Part shown: piece by piece, positions 25,588-33,866 of the stretch
Numbering within the stretch: the stretch's first letter is position 1
Layout: each line of letters starts with the position of its first letter
DNA from: Desulfohalobiaceae bacterium S24
Lineage (GTDB): Bacteria; Desulfobacterota; Desulfovibrionia; Desulfovibrionales; Desulfothermaceae
NCBI GenBank assembly: GCA_011389765.1
Contig: JAABTT010000001.1
Location: 62,001-126,000 of the forward strand
Reading direction: 5' to 3'
DNA length: 64,000 nt
Made by a program: the position numbers and the translations under genes
Notes under the pieces: generated by a model
What the model was told of the DNA's origin: nothing
Seen by the model: the letters and a program-made list of their open reading frames with translations, nothing else
Database searches by the model: none

Positions 25588-26351
25588 GCGACGTATACCA
25601 GAAGTTGGCATAATTTGCTGTTTGTATCTGCCTTCAATAAAAAAAGACCTACGTTCAAGACCATATTGCAGACATCTTACAGAGATTGCGACATTGAATC
25701 TTAACCTTTTTAAATAATGAACAATATACGGAATGTTGTTAAAATTGGACATTCTTTTGGTTTCAGATTTCTGGTGTCAGGAAAAGAAAGATAAATCTAT
25801 ATCAAGGCGTTAAGCCCTGGCACCCGACACCTGAAACCTCAAAAAGAGGCAAGTAATATCACAAAATGTCCAATAATTCCTTCAAATTTTCGCGTACTGT
25901 AAAGAGCTCTGTATTGTTTTAAAATGTTCCATTTTGATTTAAAACATAAGGTTTCAAAATGTCTTCCGAGCTAATGGTGCTTGTTGCAGTGAAGGTTGAA
26001 AAAAGCCGGATCTGAAGAAAGTGTTCAGGCCAAAAAAATTGAAAGCGGCAATTTCAGCCAGATTTGTTCACTGCAGATAGCTTTTGGAGCGACTTGTGCC
26101 GGAAGTCAAAAGCAAACAGGAAAAAGGGATTGTAAATGGCATGAAAAATGCAATAGAGAAGATACCTGAGATTGAGCATCTTCAGGATAGTCTTTAAGAA
26201 GGACATGCTCCCTTCAAGGCTTATTGACAGATATGCAGCGCAGCAATCTTCAAAACAAAAAAAGGGCTCAATCTCAGGATAATCATGACTGTCGATAAGG
26301 TAGGTATTCTAACAGGGACCGAGCACAACAAGTCGAGGAAAGGAGAAAAAA
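25588..26351. other. Long intergenic region with repeat debris
   Basis: No gene is supported. It holds an inverted partial copy of repeat A (25881-25916) and a pair of GGTGTCAGG / CCCGACACC sequences (about 25773-25835). A 37-codon frame (about 26083-26197) from a TTG has no ribosome site or recognised homology and may be a relict. The promoter of the small FAEA-motif gene at 26352 must lie near the 3' end. Confidence 0.5.
25881..25916 (-). repeat. Dispersed repeat A, partial inverted copy 3
   Basis: On the minus strand this reads TACAGAGCTCTTTACAGTAC, then GCGAAAATTTGAA, matching the first 35 bases of copy 1 (928-964). The palindromic second half is absent. Confidence 0.7.
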
Positions 26352-26546
26352 ATGAAAAATTTACTCGAAAAAATTGAAAACATTTTGGTGGCTGCCAGCT
26401 TTGCCGAGGCCAATGCCCATGATACTGCCAGAGAATATATGGGCGCGACACCGGCTCAAGGCAATATGGGCCGACAACTTCAGAACTTTTTGGAGGATAT
26501 CGGTCTGCAGGATGTTCCAGTAACCTATGGCATAGCCAGATTATAA
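26352..26546 (+). CDS. Small FAEA-motif protein
   Basis: A 64-residue protein from the ATG at 26352 with AGGAG upstream. Its first half, LLEKIENILVAASFAEANAH and DTAREYM, repeats almost exactly the C-terminal tail of the receiver encoded next and resembles the tail of the following pseudo-receiver. The second half (QLQNFLEDIGLQDVPVTYGI) is unlike them. There is no signal peptide or membrane helix. I do not recognise a named family. The shared helix suggests a docking or dimerisation element common to proteins of this locus. Confidence 0.7.
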   Translation: MKNLLEKIENILVAASFAEANAHDTAREYMGATPAQGNMGRQLQNFLEDIGLQDVPVTYGIARL

Positions 26547-26573
26547 TAAAAATCGAGACAATTGGAGGATACA

Positions 26574-27035
26574 ATGAGTGAGATCAAAGTGCTTTTAGTG
26601 GATGATGAAAAGGAGTTCGTCAATTCTCTGGCGGAACGTATTGAAATGCGGGATTTGGGCTCAAAGATCGCTTATGACGGAGAACAGGCCATGCGCCTGG
26701 TTCAAGACGAAATCCCTGATGTTGTGGTCCTCGATCTCAGAATGCCCGGCATTGATGGAATCGAGGTCCTGCGCCGGATGAAGAAACAGTATCCAAAGGT
26801 GCAGGTGATCGTCCTCACCGGCCATGGTTCCGAAAAAGACGAGCGAATGGCCAAGGAGCTCGGAGCTTTTGAGTATTTACAAAAACCAACGCCCATCGAG
26901 CAGCTGACCAAACTCATCAAACGGGCCTATAAAGAAAGAGTCGAAGACACCATGGTGGCGGCCACATTTGCTGAGGCCGGCGATGATGCAACCGCAAGGC
27001 AGACCTATGCCCGGAGTAAGAAAAGCAAAGATTAA
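26574..27035 (+). CDS. Response regulator with FAEA-motif tail
   Basis: A 153-residue protein from the ATG at 26574 behind GGAGG; the TTG reading 12 bases upstream includes that ribosome site. The receiver has VLLVDDEKEF, the aspartate in VVVLDLRMPGIDGIEVL, VIVLTGHGSEKDE and the lysine in YLQKPTPIEQL. After about residue 120 comes the tail ERVEDTMVAATFAEAGDD with ATAR, shared with the neighbouring small protein. No DNA-binding domain. It probably works through protein contacts mediated by the tail. Confidence 0.9.
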   Translation: MSEIKVLLVDDEKEFVNSLAERIEMRDLGSKIAYDGEQAMRLVQDEIPDVVVLDLRMPGIDGIEVLRRMKKQYPKVQVIVLTGHGSEKDERMAKELGAFEYLQKPTPIEQLTKLIKRAYKERVEDTMVAATFAEAGDDATARQTYARSKKSKD

Positions 27036-27065
27036 AAAGCCTTTCTGCATATCAGGAGCCGGCAG

Positions 27066-27629
27066 GTGTCGATTTCAGTAGTGATTGTCTGCTTTGCCGA
27101 AGTTTTCCAGGACTACTTGAAGTCTCATTTCAAGGAGAAAGAGTGTCGGATCAGAGAAGCGGGAACAATTTCCGAGATCATGGAGTGCGCCGCCGCTGAA
27201 GCCCTGGACGTCCTTCTCCTGGATTTGACTGAAGAACGGCAGCGTGGTCTGGAAATTATCCGGCAGATTCACGCCAATTATTCACAGATCCCAATTGTGG
27301 TCGTGGTCCGTAAGGATGATGTTCAAACCTCCATTGCCGCGATGAACTCAGGGGCGTATGATGAGCTGTCCGATCCATTTGACTGGAATGTTCTGGATTC
27401 AAAAATTGAAGCGGCCTTCCAGGAAAAAGTACGAAAGGAAAAAGCAGCACAAAAGGTTGGTTTTTTTCAAAAAATCGAAGATTACTTTGCAGCTGCAGCT
27501 TTGGCGGAGCAGAGATCGCCGGAAATGGCCAGAAAGATAATCGCGGTTGGGAAGACGGGCAGAAGGCCCAGCGGAGACTTTGCGCCTTCTCTGCCAAAAT
27601 CGAAAAAGAGTCGCAGGAGAGATAAATGA
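27066..27629 (+). CDS. Degenerate receiver (pseudo-receiver) with FAEA-like tail
   Basis: A 187-residue protein from a GTG at 27066 with AGGAG upstream. The fold is receiver-like: the aspartate position is kept (VLLLDLTEERQRGLEIIRQI), but the acidic pair is replaced (VVIVCFAEVF) and the conserved lysine region reads DELSDPFDW, without lysine. Phosphorylation is therefore doubtful. The tail has FFQKIEDYFAAAALAEQRSP and EMAR, related to the FAEA motif of the two genes before it, and ends in a basic stretch (KSKKSRRRDK). It overlaps the CBS gene by four bases. Confidence 0.78.
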   Translation: MSISVVIVCFAEVFQDYLKSHFKEKECRIREAGTISEIMECAAAEALDVLLLDLTEERQRGLEIIRQIHANYSQIPIVVVVRKDDVQTSIAAMNSGAYDELSDPFDWNVLDSKIEAAFQEKVRKEKAAQKVGFFQKIEDYFAAAALAEQRSPEMARKIIAVGKTGRRPSGDFAPSLPKSKKSRRRDK

Positions 27630-28204
27630 AAGATACCTTTGTTAGGAGTATGATGGTTCCCTTGGAACAGTATGCCACGGTGTCCGAGGAGGCCACCCTG
27701 CATGAGGCGGTCCTGGTCCTGGAAGAAGCCCAGAAGAATTACCTCAAAATCAGTCAAAAAAACATCTATCCCCATCGTGCCATCCTGGTGCTGGATGAAC
27801 ATGGACAGGTTGTGGGGAAGGTCAGTCAGGTGGATGTCATCAAGGCTTTGGAGCCCAAATATCAAGAACTGATCTCATCGAAGAATATGGCCAGCATGGC
27901 CACCAGCGGCTTTAGTACAGAATTTTTACGGAATATGTTAAGACCCTACGGTATGTTCAGCAAACCGTTGGATTTTTTGTGCCAGAAGGCGGCCAGGGTC
28001 AAGGTCAAGGAACTGATGTACACCCCGGATCAGGGGGAATTCGTGAACGTGGATGATTCTATGGATATCGCCGTGCATCAGTTTATTATGGGCCGTCATC
28101 ATTCCCTGCTGGTCATGGACGACCATGAGGTCATTGTCGGGATTCTGCGACTGGTGGATGTTTTCAATGAAGTCGCCTCGGCGATCAAGGCTTGTAAGAT
28201 TTGA
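27626..28204 (+). CDS. CBS-domain protein
   Basis: A 192-residue soluble protein with two CBS motifs. The first covers MVPLEQYATVSEEATLHEAV to AILVLDEHGQVVGKVSQVDV; the second covers VKELMYTPDQGEFVNVDDSM to LLVMDDHEVIVGILRLVDVF. CBS pairs bind adenine nucleotides and adjust partner activity. A helical insert separates them. The ATG overlaps the pseudo-receiver stop, so they are coupled. In this locus it may convey energy state to the receivers or to the downstream anion carrier. Confidence 0.9.
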   Translation: MKDTFVRSMMVPLEQYATVSEEATLHEAVLVLEEAQKNYLKISQKNIYPHRAILVLDEHGQVVGKVSQVDVIKALEPKYQELISSKNMASMATSGFSTEFLRNMLRPYGMFSKPLDFLCQKAARVKVKELMYTPDQGEFVNVDDSMDIAVHQFIMGRHHSLLVMDDHEVIVGILRLVDVFNEVASAIKACKI

Positions 28205-28243
28205 TAGTTGGAAGTTCCAGTTTATCAGGGAGAGGAGGCAAGC

Positions 28244-28687
28244 ATGAAGATACGCGTGTTATTGGTGGATGATGAACAGCAGTTCCTTGATCAACTCGCA
28301 GAGCGCTTGAAGATCCGGGAGTATGATGTAAGCACCTGCCTGAGCGGAGAGGAGGCTCTGGAAAAAGTCAGGAAGTACAACTTCGATGTGTGCATTCTGG
28401 ATGTGGCCATGCCCGGCCTGGACGGCATCGAAACCCTCAGAGAGATCAAACGCCTCAAACCCTTGATCGAAGTCATCATGCTCACCGGCCATGCCACGGT
28501 CGAGTCCGCGATAGAAGGAATGAAGCTCGGGGCCTTTGATTATCTTCTCAAGCCCACCCAAACTGACGATCTCGTAATTAAGGTTGAAACGGCAAACAAG
28601 CGAAAGGCCGAGCAGGAAGAGCGGATTCGCCAGGCCAAAGTCAAAGAGATCGTTTTGTCACCCAGGTCGGTTCTATCGAAGGAATAA
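28244..28687 (+). CDS. Single-domain response regulator
   Basis: A 147-residue receiver from the ATG at 28244 behind GAGAGGAGG; 12 earlier codons are not supported. It has VLLVDDEQQF, the aspartate in VCILDVAMPGLDGIETL, VIMLTGHATVESAIEG and the lysine in YLLKPTQTDDL. The tail ANKRKAEQEERIRQAKVKEI is a charged helix and resembles that of the receiver after the carrier gene. No output domain. Confidence 0.92.
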   Translation: MKIRVLLVDDEQQFLDQLAERLKIREYDVSTCLSGEEALEKVRKYNFDVCILDVAMPGLDGIETLREIKRLKPLIEVIMLTGHATVESAIEGMKLGAFDYLLKPTQTDDLVIKVETANKRKAEQEERIRQAKVKEIVLSPRSVLSKE

Positions 28688-28788
28688 TCTTCAACATTCT
28701 TAATAATAATAGGTAGTTGTCTTGGAAACATCCAGGCAAGAACAGGAAAGCTGCGTCCATTGTCTGACTCAATACTGGAGGAGCGTTC

Positions 28789-30399
28789 ATGCATCACGAA
28801 AATGAAATTTCACAAAATGGCGGTCTGTTGTCCAATAAGACTTTTTGGCTCTGTATCGGGGCAGGGGTATTTTTTCTGATCGCCTTTATTCTGCCGACTC
28901 CGGAAAGTCTGGTTGTGGTGGTTCAGGAGAATGGATTTGCGCAGCAGATGATCGATTGGGGGGTGGCCTCAAATGCCCTGGAGGCCGCGGACAAGACCAT
29001 GATCGTCTTAGGGATCATCCCCATGGCGGTCATTTTTTTTGCCACCGAAGCCATCCCCATCGGCTTGACCGGCTTGCTCATGCCCATGCTGGCCTATTTT
29101 CTGGAACTGATGCCGAAACAGATGATCGGCAAGACTTTTGCCGGGGATGCGCCCATGTTTCTGCTCGGTGTTCTGGCCATGGGCGTGGTCGTGGTGGAGG
29201 TCGGCCTGCACAAGCGTCTGGCCACCTGGATTCTGGGTTGGACCAAAGGTTTTCTCCTGCCCATTTTTGTTCTGTCCATCAGTATGGCCGTTATCGGATC
29301 CTTTATATCGGCCCATGCCATGTGCGCTTTTATGACCCCGGTCATGATGGCGGTCTATTACGGGGCCGTGGCCGCCAACAGCCCAAACGGCGAAATCCGG
29401 CATGATCCGGCATTGGCCAAATTTCTGCTCTTCACCCTGTGTTACGCCCTCAATGTCGGCGGGGTCGGCTCTCCGGCGGCCGGAGGACGGAACGTGATCA
29501 TGATGGGCTTTTGGAGCGGGTATGATGTCCCCATGGATTTTTTCACCTGGATGAAATACGGCTTCCCCATGGTCCCGGTTTTAGGCTTGATGGTGGCCGT
29601 GTATATGGTCTTTTTCTTTTCCAAAAAAATCAAAACCCGTGACTTGACGCCCGGTCTTGCGGCCATCAAGGAGGAGACCAGGCGTATGGGTAGGATGAAA
29701 TACGGCGAATTCGTCGCCCTGGGCATGCTTATCCTCATCCTGGGGCTCTGGATCTTCGGTGGTCACGGCCTGGGACTCGGCGGCCCTGCCTTGTTGGCTC
29801 TTTTGATTCCGGTGATTTTCCGGATCACCGCCTGGCAGAAAATCCTCCAGGGCGTCTCCTGGGACGCCTGGTTCATGTACTGCGGGGCCCTGACCATGGG
29901 CGCTCTGCTCAAGGACAGCGGCGCGGCCCTCTGGCTGGCCCAATCCGTGATGAAGTTTTTGACCCTGGCCCATATGGATGAAGGCTTCGGCCTCTGGGTC
30001 GGGCTGTCCGCATTTTCCGGGCTGATGACCAACTTCATGTCCGATGCCGGGACAACGGCCCTCTTGGGTCCCATCGTCATCCCCATCGGGATCATGTCCG
30101 GCCATGTGGGCGAGCCCTGGGCCTCGGGAATGGCCGTGGCCTTTGCCACCTCCTTTGCCCATTTCCTGATTGTAGGTACCCCGAACAACGCCATTGTTTA
30201 TGGTCTGGGCACCTATCCGGATACCGGGGAGCGGGCCATCAAACCCATTGATTTTCTGAAATACGGTTTTCTGCTCTGGGTGTTGTCCATGCTCGTGGTC
30301 TGGGTTGTCGGCTTTTTGGGGACGTTCTGTCTGCTCGGTTTTCCCGAGGGGATACTGGAGACAGCCAAGACAGTACTGGAGAGCGGGGCAGCTGACTGA
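28789..30399 (+). CDS. DASS/SLC13-family anion:sodium symporter
   Basis: A 536-residue membrane protein with about 12 helices, start ATG at 28789 behind GGAGG. It has the two substrate-site signatures of the divalent anion/sodium symporters: ALNVGGVGSPAAGGRNVIMM in the first half and FAHFLIVGTPNNAIVYGLGT in the second, plus NFMSDAGTTALLGPIVIPIG. Likely substrates are dicarboxylates, tricarboxylates or sulfate; sequence alone does not decide. It lies between two single-domain receivers and after a CBS protein, which suggests the circuit senses or controls uptake of this anion. Confidence 0.9.
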   Translation: MHHENEISQNGGLLSNKTFWLCIGAGVFFLIAFILPTPESLVVVVQENGFAQQMIDWGVASNALEAADKTMIVLGIIPMAVIFFATEAIPIGLTGLLMPMLAYFLELMPKQMIGKTFAGDAPMFLLGVLAMGVVVVEVGLHKRLATWILGWTKGFLLPIFVLSISMAVIGSFISAHAMCAFMTPVMMAVYYGAVAANSPNGEIRHDPALAKFLLFTLCYALNVGGVGSPAAGGRNVIMMGFWSGYDVPMDFFTWMKYGFPMVPVLGLMVAVYMVFFFSKKIKTRDLTPGLAAIKEETRRMGRMKYGEFVALGMLILILGLWIFGGHGLGLGGPALLALLIPVIFRITAWQKILQGVSWDAWFMYCGALTMGALLKDSGAALWLAQSVMKFLTLAHMDEGFGLWVGLSAFSGLMTNFMSDAGTTALLGPIVIPIGIMSGHVGEPWASGMAVAFATSFAHFLIVGTPNNAIVYGLGTYPDTGERAIKPIDFLKYGFLLWVLSMLVVWVVGFLGTFCLLGFPEGILETAKTVLESGAAD

Positions 30400-30427
30400 T
30401 TTTATTTTGCACAAGGAGTGAACAAAA

Positions 30428-30859
30428 ATGAATCCCTATATTCTTTTAGTCGATGATGAAGTGCAGTTTGTCGAAACCATGCAGAAGCGACTGGTCAAGA
30501 AAGGCTTGAAAGTTGCCGCCGCTTTGAGCGGTTCAGAAGCTCTGGACGTGCTCGGTAAGCACCGGAATATCGACGTGGTGATCCTGGACGTCAAGATGCC
30601 CGGCATGGATGGGCTTGAAACCCTACAGGAGATCAAAAAGAGGCTCCCCCTGGTGGAAGTGATCATGCTGACCGGACATGCCACAGTGGAATCCGCTGTG
30701 CAGGGCATGAAGCTCGGGGCCTATGATTACCTGATGAAGCCCTGCGATCAGGAGGAATTGCTGGACAAGGTCCATGAGGCGGTGGGGGTCAAACGCAACA
30801 GAGAAGAAAAGATTCGTGAAGCCGCGGTCAAAAATGCCTTATCCGGCTTTCAGGATTAA
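30428..30859 (+). CDS. Single-domain response regulator
   Basis: A 143-residue receiver with ILLVDDEVQF, the aspartate in VVILDVKMPGMDGLETL, VIMLTGHATVESAVQG and the lysine in YLMKPCDQEEL. The C-terminal helix (KRNREEKIREAAVKNAL) resembles that of the receiver at 28244. AAGGAG precedes the ATG. It is followed by a truncated sensor gene, so a kinase partner may have been lost here. Confidence 0.92.
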   Translation: MNPYILLVDDEVQFVETMQKRLVKKGLKVAAALSGSEALDVLGKHRNIDVVILDVKMPGMDGLETLQEIKKRLPLVEVIMLTGHATVESAVQGMKLGAYDYLMKPCDQEELLDKVHEAVGVKRNREEKIREAAVKNALSGFQD

Positions 30860-30927
30860 AATCAGACTTCGTAAGTGTCTGACAAATTTGGTACTTAACT
30901 ATTTATAATGTTTGGATTGTCTTCAAA

Positions 30928-31059
30928 ATGCTGCAGCGTCTGAGCCTGCGCTCAAAAATCATATCTCTGATTCTGGCCATGGGCAGCATTTCCATAGCCG
31001 GCTTTTTTTCTCATCACCATCATGGTGCTGGCGGCAGAAATGTGCTTGCGTGCAGCATT
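30928..31059 (+). pseudogene. Truncated sensor protein, N-terminal fragment
   Basis: From the ATG at 30928, LQRLSLRSKIISLILAMGSI resembles the cytosolic start and first transmembrane helix of a sensor kinase or chemoreceptor. After about 25 codons the similarity ends in a His/Gly-rich stretch and the frame stops at 31131. A kinase gene would be expected after the receivers. It is probably the remaining 5' end of one, cut off by the adjacent foreign segment. Confidence 0.5.
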
Positions 31060-31097
31060 GATGCCGCTCCAAAAAATGGATTTTTTGCAGCGGCATC
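31060..31097. terminator. Stem-loop at the junction of the foreign segment
   Basis: GATGCCGCtcCAAAAAA pairs with TTTTTTGcaGCGGCATC around a short loop, in total 38 bases. It lies just after the stop region of the convergent SDR gene and may terminate that transcript, although a long U tract is absent outside the stem. Confidence 0.5.
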
Positions 31098-31104
31098 TTA
31101 TATT

Positions 31105-31791
31105 TCACCATTCAATGATATCTTCAAATAGGGAATAGAATTTACCATGCTCTAGTAATTCCAGCATTGAAAATAATTTCTTTGCAGCTTCTTCAGCGGT
31201 TCTATCTGCATCTGAGGAGGCTATTTCCGTTGTTAAACGCCCAGGATGAATTGAGCAAATCCTTATGCCCTTATCTTTAAATTCTCGACACAGACATTGC
31301 GTGAGCATGTTTTGTGCAGCCTTGGCAATTCTATACGAATAGGAGCATTTTACATTATCAAGCTCTCCTTTTGAAACTTTTGAAATTGATCCAAATCTTG
31401 ATGAAACATTAATGACTACACCATCTTTGGATAAAAATGGTAAGACGGCTTGAGTAACTCGAAATGCTCCGATGCAATGGACATCAATCAAAGATAACAC
31501 TTCATTTGCTATTGTTTCATCAAGATGAGCTCCACTGCCAGGAATGCCTGCATTGTTTATTAGGACATCAACGGCCCCATTCTCCTTCAAAGACTCGTGT
31601 ATTGTTGATTGAACTTCATCGCTGGTGATATCTGAGATTATTGGAATGCAATTAGGCAGTTCTTTTAATTCATTTATGCCTTTATCATTCCGGATGACAG
31701 ATAGAACATTCCACCGATTTGAAATGAACTGCTTTGTAAGGGCTAAACCTAACCCTCTTCTCGCTCCTGTTATTAGGACTGTTTTGTTCAT
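31105..31791 (-). CDS. Short-chain dehydrogenase/reductase
   Basis: A 228-residue cytosolic NAD(P)-dependent oxidoreductase. It has VLITGARRGLGLAL (cofactor Gly motif), LINNAGIPGSGAH, the catalytic serine in VVINVSSRFGS and the YxxxK pair in YSYRIAKAAQNM. IHPGRLTTEIASS is the typical substrate-loop start. The gene is AT-rich with A/T-ending codons, unlike its neighbours, and so is the next gene upstream on this strand; both look recently acquired. Substrate unknown. Confidence 0.9.
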   Translation of the reverse strand: MNKTVLITGARRGLGLALTKQFISNRWNVLSVIRNDKGINELKELPNCIPIISDITSDEVQSTIHESLKENGAVDVLINNAGIPGSGAHLDETIANEVLSLIDVHCIGAFRVTQAVLPFLSKDGVVINVSSRFGSISKVSKGELDNVKCSYSYRIAKAAQNMLTQCLCREFKDKGIRICSIHPGRLTTEIASSDADRTAEEAAKKLFSMLELLEHGKFYSLFEDIIEW

Positions 31792-31849
31792 AATTGACTA
31801 AAATATAACGCGCTACTAATCAGTCGCGCGGCTTTTTGCGTCGGCTGTA

Positions 31850-32464
31850 TTAGCTTTGTTGGGCGAAGATCATATTAATGAAACTTGTTTTTTTCAATTC
31901 CAGACGACACTTTGCAAGGTAACATCCCAAATCAAAAGCTTCTTTCAGTGACAAGATGATGACGTTTGACTGTGTTGCTTTCCATCTTTCGGCCGCTGAA
32001 AACGAACTGAAATAATGTACATGATTGCAAAAAGTATCACACACATCACAGCACGTACTTGGGTTCTTTGGAACTACTAAAGATAAGACTATGCCTTCCG
32101 GTGAGACACGTTTGACAGCTTTTGATGAAATAGTGAGCTTTATCAAGGTGCCTGTGTTTGGACAAAGCGACTCCACATTAGCCTGCTGTCCAAGTAAAAC
32201 AGGATACATAAGCGTATCAAGCGCACACCATGTGTATAAATCCTTACAGCCTACTTGAAATAAATATGGCGTTGGGGGCAAGGACAATCCTGATGCGATA
32301 ATATTTCCAGCCTGATTATATTCAACGTACGGTAAGGATAATAGCGTCAGTTTGACACTCTCATGAGACATGTTGCTTACGCTTGCCAAGTAGTCAATTC
32401 TCACGGGCTGACCATTTACCAGGCACCGTAAAATGTTAGTTTTGTTTGTTGGTTTCGGAGGCAT
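31850..32464 (-). CDS. merB: Organomercurial lyase (MerB-type alkylmercury lyase)
   Basis: A 204-residue cytosolic enzyme that cleaves carbon-mercury bonds. An N-terminal winged-helix-like region precedes the catalytic part: YTWCALDTLMYPVLLG has the catalytic cysteine (Cys80) and aspartate (Asp83), and DTFCNHVHYFSS has the second catalytic cysteine (Cys146). Cys101 in SLCPNTG matches the structural cysteine, with the same 21-residue spacing as in known MerB. I use the ATG at 32464; a TTG five codons earlier is possible. The gene is AT-rich, and no merA, merR, merT or merP is in the window. It lies next to the SDR gene, suggesting joint transfer. Confidence 0.85.
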   Translation of the reverse strand: MPPKPTNKTNILRCLVNGQPVRIDYLASVSNMSHESVKLTLLSLPYVEYNQAGNIIASGLSLPPTPYLFQVGCKDLYTWCALDTLMYPVLLGQQANVESLCPNTGTLIKLTISSKAVKRVSPEGIVLSLVVPKNPSTCCDVCDTFCNHVHYFSSFSAAERWKATQSNVIILSLKEAFDLGCYLAKCRLELKKTSFINMIFAQQS

Positions 32465-32526
32465 TCTATGCTGATCCAACTCCGCTTCTATTGAAATAGA
32501 GACCAGGAACCTTAAAAAAAGTCGCC

Positions 32527-33248
32527 TCAGTCGGTGTGGAGGAAGGGAGGATGCTGCTTCCAGAAACCGGTGGCCTGCTCAAAGGCGTGGGCGAGCTGCA
32601 GCACGGCGAAATCCTCACCGGGCCTCCCCACGATCTGCACACCCACGGGCAGGCCTTCCGGAGTGAACCCGCAGGGCACCGAGATGGCAGGGAGACTGAT
32701 CGTGCTGATATAGTAGCACGTTTTCATCCAATCGATATAGGTGTCCAGGTCTTGAATATTTCATCGGCATCTGAAATCGCGGGACAGCGGGTTCAGAAAC
32801 CGGCTTCCGGGTTCACGGTTTTTCCAAAGACCGGATTAAAGGTTTGCGAGCCGGCCCCGAACTCCGGGGTATTGGTCTTGCCCAGGGAGATGGCTCCGGC
32901 CTTTTTCAGCCGTTCCACGATCAGGCCGTCCTCGTCCGGAATATAGTCCTGAAAGGCCAGAGATCCAAACGTGGTCCGTATGCCCTTGGTCGGAACAAGA
33001 TCTTTATGGGCAATCGGCAGGCCGTGCAGGGGGCCGGGGGCTTGATTGGTCGCCAGCGCCCTGTCGGCGGCGGCAGCCTGATCCATGGCCTGTTCCGGGA
33101 GCAGGGTCACAATGGCATTGACCTGGGGATTGGCCCGATCGATCTGGGCCAGATGCGCCTGCATGACCTCGACGGCCGACAATTCCCCGGCCCGGATGCT
33201 CCGGGCAAGCTCCCAGGCCGGGAGGAAGCATATCTCGTGATTTGTCAT
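32527..33248 (-). pseudogene. Amidase (GatA-like amidase signature family), internally deleted
   Basis: The N-terminal 150 residues, from MTNHEICFLPAWELARSIRA, match amidase signature enzymes, with the catalytic lysine region in LPIAHKDLVPTKGI and the segment GKTNTPEFGAGS. The frame then stops (around 32793). The remainder to 32527, read in another frame, is the family's C terminus (TYIDWMKTCYYISTI, PAISVPCGFTPEGLPVGVQI). The middle, with the catalytic Ser-Ser, is missing. The enzyme cannot be functional. Confidence 0.88.
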
Positions 33249-33339
33249 TGTCTGCTCCTTGTGTTTTCAGGGAAACGAAGTAACAATCTGTCCATAGACA
33301 TATGATACGAATGAGGCCTCTGTCTATAGCGAAAAAAGG

Positions 33340-33866
33340 CCTATCATATCTGTTACAGCTTCCCCAAAAAGGTCGACAGCCGGGGGTATACCATTTCTGC
33401 ATCGGTTGTGGATACCCAGGGCCGCCTGGCGGCCAACTACGACAAGTGGCATGTCTGCAGTACCGGGGTCTGCCGGGAAAAAGACTTTTTCCTTCCCGGC
33501 GAGCGTCCCCTGGAAACATCCGAGGTCCGCGGCGTCCGGGTCGGACTGGCCATCTGCTACGATGTTCGTTTCCCGGAAGTCACGCGGAAGCTCGTTTTGG
33601 AAAAGGACATCGCCCTGTTGCTCCATCCCGGCGGCTGGCCGCGGGATGCGGGATTTTATACCTGGCATACCTTTGTCCAGACCAGGGCCATGGAGAACGC
33701 TGTCTTCATCATGAGCACGAACTGGGCCGGTCCGGACAAGGGCGAAACCGCTTTTTGTCCTCCGTTTGTGGACGGCCGGGACCTGAAGCTGGAAAAGCAA
33801 GGAATCGTCCAAAGTGGGGGGCTCGCCTTCTTCTCTGATTTCCAAAGTTCGAGAGAAGAGGGCTAA
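33340..33866 (+). pseudogene. Carbon-nitrogen hydrolase (nitrilase superfamily) fragment
   Basis: The open frame shows the middle and later parts of a nitrilase-fold hydrolase: TISASVVDTQGRLAANYDKW with the catalytic lysine, VGLAICYDVRFPEVTRKL with the catalytic cysteine, and FVQTRAMENAVFIMSTNWAG. The N-terminal part with the catalytic glutamate is absent upstream, where no family sequence is seen, and the end after about 33820 loses similarity. It lies divergently beside the broken amidase; the two may once have formed a nitrogen-compound catabolic pair. Confidence 0.8.

Noticed and set aside
25588-28788. Sigma-54 promoters for the local activator
   Set aside because: I looked for TGGCAC-N5-TTGCA in the gaps of the locus; near matches had wrong GG-GC spacing.
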